A DNA stretch of 64,000 bases from Amphritea balenae (GCF_003858655.1 NZ_RQXV01000001.1:928361-992360); one strand, 5' to 3'. Positions 36,859-46,015 are shown, numbered from the stretch's first letter. Program-made: numbers and translations. Notes: generated from the sequence alone by a model not told the origin.

Positions 36859-37632
36859 TTAGTCACGTATGCCTTTTCCTGTATTAAGCAGGTACATCGC
36901 AAAACTGAACAGCACAACGATAAACCCTATAATCATACTGTAGGCAAAACCTATACTGATATCACTTACCCCCAGAATGCCGTATCTGAACGTATTCACC
37001 ATATAAAGGATCGGATTAATCTGTGATACCCCCTGCCAGAACTCCGGCAATAAGGCGATCGAATAAAACACGCCGCCCAGGTATGTCAAAGGGGTCAGCA
37101 CAAAGGTAGGGATGATCGACACGTGATCAAAGCTGTTCGCATAAATAGCATTTATAAAACCACCTATCGAGAACAAAATTGCAGTTAGCAACACGACCGA
37201 AGTAATAACGAAGAAGTTATGAATATGCAGATCGGTAAAGAATAGTGACAACAGCGTTACAATCAAGCCAACTAACAAACCACGCACCGAGCCACCTATG
37301 ACATAACCGGTCAGAATGATCCAGTTAGGCGTTGGCGAAACCAGCAGTTCTTCAATATGTCGCTGAAATTTAGTGCTATAAAAAGAAGACACCACGTTAC
37401 TGTATGAGTTGGTAATAACCGACATCATAATCAGGCCCGGCACAATAAACTCCATGTAATCAAAACCGCCCATTTCGCCGATACGCGATCCGATCAGGTT
37501 ACCGAAGATAATAAAGTACAACGTCATCGTAATTGCGGGTGGCAGTAATGTTTGCCCCCATATACGGGTAAAACGACGTATCTCACGTACAACAATGGTC
37601 CAGAAGGCGATAAAAAGTTGATTATTATTCAC
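36859..37632 (-). CDS. yadH: ABC-2 type exporter permease (YadH-like)
   Basis: 257 residues with six predicted membrane helices and the ABC-2 motifs FIVPGLIMMSVITNSYSNV, an amphipathic FHRHIEELLVSP-type coupling helix (KFQRHIEELLVSPTPNW) and GGVFYSIALLPEFW. It pairs with the ATPase gene, which it overlaps by 8 bp. The YadGH pair is a conserved inner-membrane exporter of unknown substrate. Confidence 0.92.
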   Translation of the reverse strand: MNNNQLFIAFWTIVVREIRRFTRIWGQTLLPPAITMTLYFIIFGNLIGSRIGEMGGFDYMEFIVPGLIMMSVITNSYSNVVSSFYSTKFQRHIEELLVSPTPNWIILTGYVIGGSVRGLLVGLIVTLLSLFFTDLHIHNFFVITSVVLLTAILFSIGGFINAIYANSFDHVSIIPTFVLTPLTYLGGVFYSIALLPEFWQGVSQINPILYMVNTFRYGILGVSDISIGFAYSMIIGFIVVLFSFAMYLLNTGKGIRD

Positions 37633-38560
37633 CGGTCTGCCCTCCCAGGTTTTTATCCACCAGCGAAATAAACAGCTCCTCCAGACGGTTACTCTTATTA
37701 CGCATGCTGGTCACTTCTATTCCCTGCTCGGCTAACTGACTAAAAACAGAGGTGAGTCCCTGAGTTTTTTTAACATCGATGAGTAAAGTATGATCCCCTT
37801 CCATTGCCACTTTATAGCCTTCCAGTGCTGGACAGCTACTCTGCACCGGACTGATATCAAGAATAAAGGTTTCCGTATTCAGCTGTTTCAGTAGTTTACG
37901 AATACTGGTGTTTTCAATAATGGTACCGTGATCAATGATGCCGATGTTACGGCACAGACTCTCAGCTTCTTCCAGATAATGAGTGGTCAGAATAATCGTG
38001 GTGCCCTCAGCATTGAGCTCTGTAAGAAACTCCCACATCGAACGACGCAGCTCAATATCGACTCCGGCAGTAGGCTCATCCAGAATTAATAACCGCGGTT
38101 CATGCATCAACGCCCGCGCGATCATCAGGCGGCGCTTCATACCTCCGGACAGCATCCGTGATACCTGATCACGTTTATCCCACAATCCGAGCTTACGCAG
38201 ATAAAACTCCGCTCGTTCTTTCGCATCTTCAGCCGAAATACCATAGTAACCGGCCTGAGTGGTCAGGATATCTTCAACTTTTTCAAACATATTAAAGTTG
38301 AATTCCTGAGGTACGACACCCAGTTCACATTTAGCCAGCGTGGCATTGTGGTCCAGATCATGGCCGAATACCTCAACCTTACCGGTGGTTTTGTTTACCA
38401 ACGATGAGACAATGCCTAAGGTTGTTGATTTACCTGCGCCATTTGGCCCTAGCAGAGCAAAAAAATCCCCCTCTTCTACCTCAAAAGAGATTCCTTTCAA
38501 AGCCTCGAAGCCATTACCGTAAACCTTACGCAGGTCTTTTATCGAGAGCGCAGTCGTCAT
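37625..38560 (-). CDS. yadG: ABC exporter ATP-binding protein (YadG-like)
   Basis: 311 residues from ATG 38560 with AGGA seven bases upstream; the frame is open 21 codons further but lacks a ribosome site, and YadG is 308. Walker A LLGPNGAGKSTT (about 38-49), signature MLSGGMKRRL, Walker B RLLILDEPTAGVD and the H-loop TTHYLEEAE. A DrrA-type C-terminal extension (about 220-311) follows. Supplies energy to the overlapping permease. Confidence 0.94.
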   Translation of the reverse strand: MTTALSIKDLRKVYGNGFEALKGISFEVEEGDFFALLGPNGAGKSTTLGIVSSLVNKTTGKVEVFGHDLDHNATLAKCELGVVPQEFNFNMFEKVEDILTTQAGYYGISAEDAKERAEFYLRKLGLWDKRDQVSRMLSGGMKRRLMIARALMHEPRLLILDEPTAGVDIELRRSMWEFLTELNAEGTTIILTTHYLEEAESLCRNIGIIDHGTIIENTSIRKLLKQLNTETFILDISPVQSSCPALEGYKVAMEGDHTLLIDVKKTQGLTSVFSQLAEQGIEVTSMRNKSNRLEELFISLVDKNLGGQTGE

Positions 38561-38706
38561 GCCTGATCCTATAACAGATAGTCTGTGGGGAGAGTTGTGT
38601 TCGAATTGGTAAGATTGGGGCATTTAGCATTTTTTCAACGGTTGCTGTCACCAAATTCTGGAGTAAAATACTGCCTACAACTACTTAAACAGTACATCAG
38701 GCAAAT

Positions 38707-39102
38707 ATGACACCTTATCAGTTTCACCATCTGAACTTTCTGAAAATTGCTTACAACAACTTTATAAAGCAAGAGCCATTTACGTTAGAAGAGATCTCTA
38801 ATGACGACGAACAGTTCATTCTGGACTTTCAACAGCTCGTAAAAGACTTTGAAGATGGATCTGAGCATATGTACCAGGATGGTGAAATCTTTCTTGATCG
38901 CGCCTTTAGAATGTATCCCCAGTTCGCACATCTCATTGCTCGCGACCTGCTCTGGTTCTTCGGTAACAACTGTCTCCACAACATGCCTGACGATGAGATT
39001 GAGAAATTCCAACTCCTTGATGAACTTCGTTTTGAAGCAGAAGAGAAAGGTGAAGAGTTCGATTACATTAACAAGAGAGCCGCAGTTTTCGGCCAGAACT
39101 GA
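38707..39102 (+). CDS. Conserved acidic protein, possibly PA2817 family
   Basis: 131 residues, rich in acidic and aromatic residues and predicted all-helical (FHHLNFLKIAYNNFIKQEPF, FRMYPQFAHLIARDLLWFFG, CLHNMPDDEIEKFQLLDE). No signal or membrane segment. The name PA2817 family is from memory of a similar protein near the homologous ABC genes in Pseudomonas aeruginosa; no function is known. Divergent from yadG, terminator 17 bp after the stop. Confidence 0.65.
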   Translation: MTPYQFHHLNFLKIAYNNFIKQEPFTLEEISNDDEQFILDFQQLVKDFEDGSEHMYQDGEIFLDRAFRMYPQFAHLIARDLLWFFGNNCLHNMPDDEIEKFQLLDELRFEAEEKGEEFDYINKRAAVFGQN

Positions 39103-39119
39103 TCTCTGTTGTAAGATTC

Positions 39120-39147
39120 AAAAAAAGCGGCATTAGCCGCTTTTTTT
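39120..39147. terminator. Rho-independent terminator, bidirectional
   Basis: AAAAAAAGCGGC-ATTA-GCCGCTTTTTTT, stem of 12 bp, between the converging small acidic-protein and GGDEF/EAL genes. Confidence 0.93.
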
Positions 39148-39183
39148 ATGCCCGATATCGCCACCAGGTGGCGACAAAATGCT

Positions 39184-42048
39184 CTATTCAGGCTCAGCTA
39201 ATAACTGACCCGAATCACAGATAAAGTCCATAAACTCCGAAGGAGGCAACGGCTTACTGTAGTAATAACCCTGAATAATCTGGCAGCCGTTATCGGTAAG
39301 AAAGCTTAACTGTTCCGTAGTTTCAACACCTTCAGCAACCACTTCCAGCCCCAGGGAATGACACATCGCCAGTGTCGCTTTAATAATCGATTCATCACTG
39401 CGATCAACCCCGATATCCTTAACAAAACTACGATCAATCTTTAGTTTATCTATCGGTAATTTCTTCAAATAACTCAGCGATGAGTAACCGGTACCAAAAT
39501 CATCCATTGCCAGCGTGATACCCTTCTCACGCAAATAGGTTAATTTACCGACGGTCACTTCAGGCTGACGGATGACAAAGTTTTCTGTCACTTCCAGCTC
39601 TAACTGATCAGCTCTCAGACCAGACTCTTCCAACGCCTCTTCAACACTTCTGATGAGCCGTTCATGAGCGATCTGCTGACCCGCGAGATTAACCGCGATC
39701 TTCATTCGCGGCACGCCCACTTTACTCCAGGCCTGCATTTGCTGACAGGCTTCCCGCAGCACCCACTCACCCAGCGGAATAATAAGATCTAACTCTTCAG
39801 CCAAAGGTATAAAGCGATCAGGCGGCAACAGGCCTGCGGTAGGATGCTGCCAGCGAACCAGCGCTTCAACCCCGACCACCTCCCCGGTGGAAGCGTCTAT
39901 CTGAGGCTGGTAATACAGTACCAACTCATCTTTCTGAATTGCCTTACGCAGGTCGGCACCCAACGAGAACCGTTCATAACGTTGATGGTCTTTCTCAACA
40001 TCATAGATGTAATAACAGTTTTTACCGGCATCTTTAGCCTGGAACATTGCCACATCAGCATGCTTAATCAGCCCTGCAGCGTCATTTCCATGATCCGGAA
40101 AAATACTGATGCCAATACTCACAGTGACGACAATCTCATACTCGCCAATCCAGAATGGCTGCTGAAAAGCCTGTAACACTTTACTGGCTACAACTTCTGC
40201 ACCCTCAAGATCCCGGACACTGGTCAGCAATACTGTAAATTCATCGCTACCCAAACGCGCCAACAGGTCACTCTCACGAATACATTCGTTAATTCTCTTT
40301 GTAGCTACCTTAAGCAGCTTGTCACCTACCTGATGACCCAAAGAGTCGTTCACCTCTTTAAAGCGGTCCAGATCGATAAACAGAAGCGATACATGACTGC
40401 GCTGAACACGACTTTTCTCTATCGCATCATTCAGGCAACTCATAAAAAACAACCGATTGGGACGCTCTGTTAGTGGGTCATGATTGGCCAACCAGTGCAA
40501 CCGGCGCTCAGCCCGCTTCCGATCGCTTATATCCATACCGATACTCAGCATCAGCGGTTCTTCATCCTTGGAATGACGTAAACGCGCATGTAGCCAGGAT
40601 ATATCATGACGATTACCTGAATTATCCAGCAACACACTATCAGTACGTACCTGACTTTCTAATCCATCCATCAGACGCTGCGTCTGACTTATAAACTCCT
40701 GCCGCTCTTCTTCCCGCTGCAGGCTCTTCAGAAAGTTATCTTTACGGAAATTTCTGCTCTCCAACCCCATCAGCTGCATACCGAAGTGGTTAACGCTACG
40801 AAGATCACCGCTACTGTTCTGGGTAATAATAAGCAAGGGGGCAGTTTCCAGTAGCCCAAACAGGAAGTCGCGCTCTTTAGTCAGTGCCTGACGACTCTTC
40901 TCCAGGCTATCAGTACGCTCATCAACCTCATCCCCTAGCCGCTCTAGCTGTTCACTTAATTGAATTGCGCTGGCAACCAGCAGATCTCTTTCATCAGAGC
41001 CAAACAAGCTTTTGCGCTCGTTATGTTGCCCCAGGGAATCCCTGAACTCACCAAACTTGTTCTGACTTAATAGCGATAGTTGACGTGACAACAGAGCAAA
41101 GAAATTGATCGGTTGCTGGAGTAGCATCGTCAGCAGAATAAGAGCAGATAAAATGCCACCGACGCCCAATAAAAGGTAATTTATCAGGCTACTTTCAATA
41201 CTTTCAAGGTGACTGGAAATATCATCAAGTACAACCCAGTAAGCAGTCCCCTCTGTTACGCCCTCCAGAGGCGAAAACAAAACCTCATACTGGCGATCAT
41301 TAGAATTCAGTTGATACACACCGCCCGTCGCTGAAAACAGTTGCTCACGACTTAGTTTTTCCAGTAGTTCCTGATTACGCGCCCGGTTAGTCAGCGAGTT
41401 AATCAGCAGGCCCCACTCGGGCATCTCACCAGCATCACCCGGCGCCTGAAGCGCCAAGCCTATATCCAGAGTCGTCTGCTGTTTAATGCCATAGATAACA
41501 TCGTAAAGAAAGCGTCCGACCATCAGGACACCCTGCTTTGCACCATTTAGCTGAATTGGAATCGCGACATAGCGAATACAAACAGTATTACAGGATAATT
41601 TACGTAACGGTCGCTCGGTATCGTATACAGCCTGTATCTCAGCGGCGGGGATATGAACTTTATTGCCCCAGAAGCCAACCATTCTGGCTTCGTCATCATA
41701 CAGATAAGCCGCATTGACTGAGCCACCCAGTTGGAATGCATCAAATTTAAGATTAATAGTCTGACTCAGCTGAACCAGCGGCGATATATATTCATCCGTC
41801 TGACTGATATCAATCAGGGGTAACAGCTCTGCAGCTTCTAAAAGACGCTGATATGATGCTTCAACCGAACCATTAAGGCGGGCAATTTCTGCATTGTTAA
41901 TTTTTTGCCGCTGAAGCTTAAACTGCTCCTCCAGTTGCGTAAGTGAAAATAACGCATAAAGCCCCTGCACCCCCACAAGTACCACCACCAGCAAGATAAA
42001 TATCTTCCAGCGGAGACTCAGAAACAGTGTGCGAATGCCTTCCTTCAT
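39184..42048 (-). CDS. Membrane-bound sensory GGDEF-EAL protein (c-di-GMP turnover)
   Basis: 954 residues. TM1 near 14-32, a periplasmic sensor of about 250 residues (CHASE4-like, with VGFWGNKVHI and RYVAIPIQLNGAKQGVLMVG), TM2 near 288-310, a linker, PAS at about 395-515, GGDEF at 530-690 and EAL at 695-945. The cyclase site is GSDEF (600-604) instead of GGDEF, with the inhibitory RxxD five residues before it (RESD), so cyclase activity is doubtful. The EAL site looks intact: EALVRWQHP, LEVTEN, MDDFGTGYSSL, VAEGVET, QGYYYSKPL. Likely a phosphodiesterase. Twenty-one bases after a porin-like gene, in one operon with it and a binding-protein-like gene. Confidence 0.92.
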   Translation of the reverse strand: MKEGIRTLFLSLRWKIFILLVVVLVGVQGLYALFSLTQLEEQFKLQRQKINNAEIARLNGSVEASYQRLLEAAELLPLIDISQTDEYISPLVQLSQTINLKFDAFQLGGSVNAAYLYDDEARMVGFWGNKVHIPAAEIQAVYDTERPLRKLSCNTVCIRYVAIPIQLNGAKQGVLMVGRFLYDVIYGIKQQTTLDIGLALQAPGDAGEMPEWGLLINSLTNRARNQELLEKLSREQLFSATGGVYQLNSNDRQYEVLFSPLEGVTEGTAYWVVLDDISSHLESIESSLINYLLLGVGGILSALILLTMLLQQPINFFALLSRQLSLLSQNKFGEFRDSLGQHNERKSLFGSDERDLLVASAIQLSEQLERLGDEVDERTDSLEKSRQALTKERDFLFGLLETAPLLIITQNSSGDLRSVNHFGMQLMGLESRNFRKDNFLKSLQREEERQEFISQTQRLMDGLESQVRTDSVLLDNSGNRHDISWLHARLRHSKDEEPLMLSIGMDISDRKRAERRLHWLANHDPLTERPNRLFFMSCLNDAIEKSRVQRSHVSLLFIDLDRFKEVNDSLGHQVGDKLLKVATKRINECIRESDLLARLGSDEFTVLLTSVRDLEGAEVVASKVLQAFQQPFWIGEYEIVVTVSIGISIFPDHGNDAAGLIKHADVAMFQAKDAGKNCYYIYDVEKDHQRYERFSLGADLRKAIQKDELVLYYQPQIDASTGEVVGVEALVRWQHPTAGLLPPDRFIPLAEELDLIIPLGEWVLREACQQMQAWSKVGVPRMKIAVNLAGQQIAHERLIRSVEEALEESGLRADQLELEVTENFVIRQPEVTVGKLTYLREKGITLAMDDFGTGYSSLSYLKKLPIDKLKIDRSFVKDIGVDRSDESIIKATLAMCHSLGLEVVAEGVETTEQLSFLTDNGCQIIQGYYYSKPLPPSEFMDFICDSGQLLAEPE

Positions 42049-42069
42049 GCGGTTATCCCATCCCTTTAA

Positions 42070-43275
42070 TTAAAAGCGGTAGGTCGCTTGCAGAGCAAAA
42101 ATATTCCAATACTTACGCAGTTCTGTAGGATCAGTATTATCCTGCTCTGCCGCCCATGCCGTTCCCTTCACGTTATGTAACTCAGCCCGAAAAGACCAAT
42201 CAGGATTAGGCTTCCAGCCAACACCGACGGTTATATCTTCAGAATAAAACGTATGGGCAGGCTTTGGTGCAAATAATATCGCATTGGTTGTGCCATTAGG
42301 GTCATCTTTATCCAGTCTCATATCATCGTATCGAAGCAGTAACTCCCAGTTCTGATCAATACGATACTGCAGCTGTAAATAATATGACTCTATGGTTGTC
42401 TGAGGGCTAACTGCGAATACCCCACCCAGCTCACGCCAGTCCAAATCGTGGAGCATATATTCAGCGGTAGCGGTCCATTTTTCAGCATTATATTGAGCCG
42501 AAAGGATAAACAGATCTAACTTCATGTTCCCTTTATCAAAATCCAAAAAGACCGCTGGCTTAGCTGGCTGGTAACTAAATTCATAATTAGCAAGCATTGC
42601 TCCTAAGCGAACACGCCCGCCATCTGCGTTATATATTACCCGGCCCAGATAGCCCATAGAATCATCAAACTTGCCCGGCGCATCCCCAGACAGATAGGTA
42701 TATTCCACATTAGTGTCTGTTTGCGGTTTACCATAAAGAAGATCGATATCCAGCCAGCCTCCCGGCACTTCGAGATAGCTGTACACAATAACCCCATCAA
42801 TTGACAACTCAACATCACGGGCCTGATCGAAATAAAGTGATTGAGGCAACATTATGCTGGGGCGGGTAAAAGCAACGTCACGGGTTTCATTGTAAAAGCC
42901 AAAAGGAATTTTCAAACGCCCCAGACGTATACCTGCAGCATTATCCACAGAATCAGTAAAACGATAATCTAGCAGAGCGTAGTCCAGCTTAGGATTGCCG
43001 TCATCTACCGCTCCCGCTTTACGGGACATTAGCTGAGCTGCGCCCCGCAACCGTGAATTAAACCGATATGAAGTATTTATCCCAGCTTCGCGAAATTCAA
43101 AGCTGCCATTATCACTACTTTGCCCATAGATATTGTTTTCATCGGTATAGAAAAACCCCTGAGTAATAAAGCCATTAATACTTAAATCGCTTATATGGGG
43201 GTCACTCAGAGCCGGCAAACTCAACAAAGACAATCCAGACACAAACAGTGCCGACAGATAATTAATATTCATCAA
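42070..43275 (-). CDS. Porin-like outer-membrane beta-barrel protein
   Basis: 401 residues with a signal peptide (cleavage near PALS-D, 24), alternating amphipathic strands with many aromatic girdle residues, and C-terminal phenylalanine (LQATYRF), the outer-membrane insertion signal. RLKIPFGFYNETRDVAFTRP recalls phosphate-selective OprO/OprP-like porins and related barrels. Ligand unknown. Flanked in the same operon by a periplasmic binding-like protein (overlap 14 bp) and a GGDEF/EAL sensor, suggesting a signalling set rather than simple uptake. Confidence 0.85.
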   Translation of the reverse strand: MMNINYLSALFVSGLSLLSLPALSDPHISDLSINGFITQGFFYTDENNIYGQSSDNGSFEFREAGINTSYRFNSRLRGAAQLMSRKAGAVDDGNPKLDYALLDYRFTDSVDNAAGIRLGRLKIPFGFYNETRDVAFTRPSIMLPQSLYFDQARDVELSIDGVIVYSYLEVPGGWLDIDLLYGKPQTDTNVEYTYLSGDAPGKFDDSMGYLGRVIYNADGGRVRLGAMLANYEFSYQPAKPAVFLDFDKGNMKLDLFILSAQYNAEKWTATAEYMLHDLDWRELGGVFAVSPQTTIESYYLQLQYRIDQNWELLLRYDDMRLDKDDPNGTTNAILFAPKPAHTFYSEDITVGVGWKPNPDWSFRAELHNVKGTAWAAEQDNTDPTELRKYWNIFALQATYRF

Positions 43276-43696
43276 CAGACCTCACTTCCTTGAGACTCAG
43301 TTCCTTTGGTGCGCTTAAATAACCTATTGATCCCGGTGTTTGACTGACTTTGATATACATCTCATCAATATCATCTACCTGCACCGGCGCTTCACCCGTA
43401 CCGGTATAAACCTGACGATCCCAGTTATTTCTCAATTGATAGGGAAATATCTGAAGATGCTGTTTTACAAAACGATGATGTACTGGGTGACGATCGGGTA
43501 GGACAAATACCTTAATTGGACGGCCATCGGGCCAGCGGGTTACACGCATTGAGAAGACAGCAAGAAGAAAGTTCTTATTGAACGAGAGCTCTTCCACATC
43601 CATTGACACTATGACCGAGTCGGCCACAGCAGAACTGGTATTCAGACAGAGGCTGAATACCAATATGAGCAACGACATCCTTATCCGCAAATACAT
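43262..43696 (-). CDS. Small periplasmic phosphate-binding-protein-like protein
   Basis: About 144 residues from ATG 43696; the frame is open to a TTG at 43720, and an inner ATG at 43678 also gives a signal peptide (MSLLILVFSLCLNTSSAVA). The mature part has FSMRVTRWPDGRPIKVFVLP, HHRFVKQHL, YTGTGEAP and QTPGSIGYL, the hallmarks of the single-domain PstS-like proteins that often neighbour c-di-GMP genes. It probably binds an anion or supports the sensor next door. First gene of the three-gene operon; overlaps the porin gene start. Confidence 0.75.
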   Translation of the reverse strand: MYLRIRMSLLILVFSLCLNTSSAVADSVIVSMDVEELSFNKNFLLAVFSMRVTRWPDGRPIKVFVLPDRHPVHHRFVKQHLQIFPYQLRNNWDRQVYTGTGEAPVQVDDIDEMYIKVSQTPGSIGYLSAPKELSLKEVRSVDEY

Positions 43697-43832
43697 GAAG
43701 AGATTACCAATCACATACAAAGGGGACAGTATATACGAGGCACAGTAACAAGAACATGTAGCACAACAAAAATGCCACCCATAACGGGTACAAAACAGAA
43801 ATTAAACAAGAAAATATAAGAAGAAAAAGAAA

Positions 43833-43908
43833 TGGCGTCCCATAGGGGGTTCGAACCCCTGTTACCGCCGTGAAAGGGCGGTGTCCTAGGCCACTAGACG
43901 AATGGGAC
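43833..43908 (-). tRNA. tRNA-Glu (UUC), copy 1
   Basis: 76 nt with encoded CCA. Acceptor GTCCCAT/ATGGGAC, anticodon loop CTTTCAC (anticodon TTC), T-loop GGTTCGAACC. Last gene of the Glu-Gly-Glu transcription unit read from the promoter near 44.15 kb. Confidence 0.97.
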
Positions 43909-43930
43909 GCATACAGGCAATGCTGTAAAT

Positions 43931-44006
43931 TGGAGCGGAATATCGGGCTCGAACCGACGACCTGAACCTTGGCAAGGTTCCGCTCTACCAACTGAGCTAA
44001 TTCCGC
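43931..44006 (-). tRNA. tRNA-Gly (GCC), copy 1
   Basis: 76 nt with encoded CCA. Acceptor GCGGAAT/ATTCCGC, anticodon loop TTGCCAA (anticodon GCC), T-loop GGTTCGAGCC. Middle gene of the Glu-Gly-Glu unit. Confidence 0.97.
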
Positions 44007-44017
44007 TTTACAAAAGA

Positions 44018-44093
44018 TGGCGTCCCATAGGGGGTTCGAACCCCTGTTACCGCCGTGAAAGGGCGGTGTCCTAGGCCACTAGACGAATGGGAC
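44018..44093 (-). tRNA. tRNA-Glu (UUC), copy 2
   Basis: Sequence identical to copy 1 over the tRNA. First gene after the promoter at 44134-44162. Encoded CCA at 44018-44020. Confidence 0.97.
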
Positions 44094-44133
44094 ACATATA
44101 CTTCTGTAACATTCCTCGTCAAAGGAGGCGCGT

Positions 44134-44162
44134 ATATTAATGACTAACCGATCCGCCGTCAA
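44134..44162 (-). promoter_or_regulatory. Sigma-70 promoter of the Glu-Gly-Glu tRNA unit
   Basis: On the minus strand: -35 TTGACG (44162-44157), 17-bp spacer, -10 TAATAT (44139-44134), then a GC-rich discriminator ACGCGCC, as in stringently controlled stable-RNA promoters. Located 41 bp before the first tRNA base. The rest of the 278-bp gap up to 44371 shows nothing else. Confidence 0.85.
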
Positions 44163-44371
44163 GGCATATAAAGCAAAAACTTCAGGCTTTAAGCAGATAA
44201 TAGAATGGGTTGATAAAACGAGTAAAAGACAGGCAGCCAAACAGGACTAAATTACAAAAAATGAAATTGAGATAATGGCGATTAGTTGAAACCTGAGGGT
44301 TATTCTTGAGGACTATTCTTAAGTGCTATTAAAGGAGCTAAAGATAAGTAAGGGAGATAAATAAAAGCGAG

Positions 44372-44447
44372 TGGAGCGGAATATCGGGCTCGAACCGACG
44401 ACCTGAACCTTGGCAAGGTTCCGCTCTACCAACTGAGCTAATTCCGC
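44372..44447 (-). tRNA. tRNA-Gly (GCC), copy 2
   Basis: Identical over the tRNA to the first tRNA-Gly. Last gene of the upstream Glu-Gly unit; 11 bp from the third tRNA-Glu. Confidence 0.97.
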
Positions 44448-44458
44448 GTCGCAAAAAA

Positions 44459-44534
44459 TGGCGTCCCATAGGGGGTTCGAACCCCTGTTACCGCCGTGAA
44501 AGGGCGGTGTCCTAGGCCACTAGACGAATGGGAC
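44459..44534 (-). tRNA. tRNA-Glu (UUC), copy 3
   Basis: Identical over the tRNA to the other two tRNA-Glu copies. First gene of the Glu-Gly unit downstream of the promoter at 44569-44597. Confidence 0.97.
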
Positions 44535-44568
44535 GCTGAGTGACTACCGTTGCCGGAAGACGGTGCGT

Positions 44569-44597
44569 ATAATATTGATATGACCCTTTTCGGTCAA
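44569..44597 (-). promoter_or_regulatory. Sigma-70 promoter of the Glu-Gly tRNA unit
   Basis: On the minus strand: -35 TTGACC (44597-44592), 17-bp spacer, -10 TATTAT (44574-44569), then ACGCACC discriminator. Same architecture as the promoter at 44134-44162, which points to a duplicated tRNA unit. Confidence 0.85.
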
Positions 44598-44651
44598 GCC
44601 CTTTTATTGCATTTAGTCACATTTTTTACAGCCCTGTCTCAGGTGATATTC

Positions 44652-45800
44652 TCAGACCCTGATCGGCTCCTTTGAGACAGCTGCACCTGCCCCCTGCCCT
44701 ACCTCTAACTCACCTTCAGCCTGGGCATCAACCAGCGCCTGCTCTGCGTGTTCCGCTTTACGATCCAGACTGAAATAGGTAATGCCAGCCCCCGCCCACA
44801 TCGAAGCAAGGGCAATCCAGGCAGTTATAGAGAAAGCCGAACCACCCGTCAAACCTGCACCAACGGCACAACCACCGGCAAGCATGCCACCCACCCCCAT
44901 AAACACTGCACCAATAATGTAACGCACCATACTGCGCCCATCTTTAAAACCCTGCAGTTTGAAAGTGCCTGAAGCTAAAGCCGCAAGAAAGGATCCCAGA
45001 AAAACACCCGGCACTAAACCTACATCAAAATCCATCGGCGCACCACCCGGTGTCAGGAAGTACATTAAAGTATCTGCAGAAGGCCCGGTAAAAGTCATAC
45101 TTTCAACCTGGGTAGGCTCAAACGATTGATAAGACATATGATAGGTAAACCACCAGCCACCGACCACCATACTGCCGACCCCGATAGCGCCTATCCATCC
45201 CCAGGTTGTGAGCTTGTTTTTAATACCGATCAGAATAGCAACCAGAGCACAGCCAAGTCCGATATAAAAACCGGCATATTCTCCCCAGCCCAGAAACGAA
45301 ATGACTTCCAGGCCACCATCATCATGTAGCAACCAGGCACCAGCAACGGAATCCCGTGCCGGAGCAAATATCCCTCTTAATGTTGCCTGGGCAGCCGTTG
45401 CAAATAGCAGCCCTGAAAATAACGCCCGTAAATTGCCCGTTGCTGCCAACACCAATAACCGCGCACCACAGCCTCTCGCCAGTACCATACCCGAACCAAA
45501 CAGAATGCCACCCAGAACAGCACCCGATAAACTCCCGTAAGACGCCAACATGCGGGAATCCGATATATCCAGCTCCCCCATCGATAAGAGCGTCTGGGTT
45601 CCCAGTACTGCCGCTGAAAACGTCAACAGCCAGATGGCAACCTTAGGACCCAGCTTACCCTGATAAAACTCCAGTACAGCGGCCCGCAGACAGAACTGAC
45701 TACGCTGAGCAAATATACCGAATAGAAAGCCAAGCACCAGACCACCGAAAGCCATCGTCTCCGCTTCACCTAAGCTATCTATCAGCCATTCAAAATCCAT
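44652..45800 (-). CDS. YeeE/YedE-family (DUF395) membrane protein, probable thiosulfate/sulfur transporter
   Basis: 382 residues, about ten membrane helices arranged as two repeats. Conserved cysteine-glycine motifs: FAQRSQFCLRAAVLEF, ARGCGARLLVLAATGNLR, and in the second half AGGCAVGAGLTGGSAFS. These cysteines line the path in the thiosulfate transporter TsuA/YeeE. Long form with both halves in one chain. No sulfurtransferase gene (TsuB/TusA-like) is adjacent, so the substrate is inferred from the family. Confidence 0.85.
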   Translation of the reverse strand: MDFEWLIDSLGEAETMAFGGLVLGFLFGIFAQRSQFCLRAAVLEFYQGKLGPKVAIWLLTFSAAVLGTQTLLSMGELDISDSRMLASYGSLSGAVLGGILFGSGMVLARGCGARLLVLAATGNLRALFSGLLFATAAQATLRGIFAPARDSVAGAWLLHDDGGLEVISFLGWGEYAGFYIGLGCALVAILIGIKNKLTTWGWIGAIGVGSMVVGGWWFTYHMSYQSFEPTQVESMTFTGPSADTLMYFLTPGGAPMDFDVGLVPGVFLGSFLAALASGTFKLQGFKDGRSMVRYIIGAVFMGVGGMLAGGCAVGAGLTGGSAFSITAWIALASMWAGAGITYFSLDRKAEHAEQALVDAQAEGELEVGQGAGAAVSKEPIRV

Positions 45801-45944
45801 ATCGCTACCCGGCGTCGGCTACAGAAAGTAATCTGGCAGCCAGTCTGTATAATTTATGAACAGACTATTATATAGATATAAGCTTATTTCCGCTTGATAT
45901 AAGTCAGCAGTTTATATTAGCAATAAGTTTCATAGACTAGGATT

Positions 45945-45965
45945 AAGGAGCCTGCGAACAGACCC
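45945..45965. repeat. Relic end of a MITE-like inverted repeat
   Basis: AAGGAGCCTGCGAACAGACC matches the terminal repeat of the element at 6.4 kb in 17 of 21 positions (right-hand end), including the core CCTGCGA. No partner end was found within the 215-bp gap, so this is a solo or decayed end. Chance similarity is possible. Confidence 0.45.
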
Positions 45966-46015
45966 CTTAGTAAGAAGGTTTTTAATACGGTATATTTCTA
46001 TCTTCAAACATCTGC

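Noticed and set aside
43704..43991. 95-codon ORF across the tRNA genes
   Set aside because: It reads through tRNA-Glu and tRNA-Gly and into non-coding DNA; a shadow of the tRNA sequences.
44140..44250. 36-codon ORF on the plus strand between tRNA units, with AGGAGG eleven bases upstream
   Set aside because: Its start and apparent ribosome site overlap the minus-strand tRNA promoter (-35/-10/discriminator), and no plus-strand promoter was seen, so the match is best explained by the promoter sequence.
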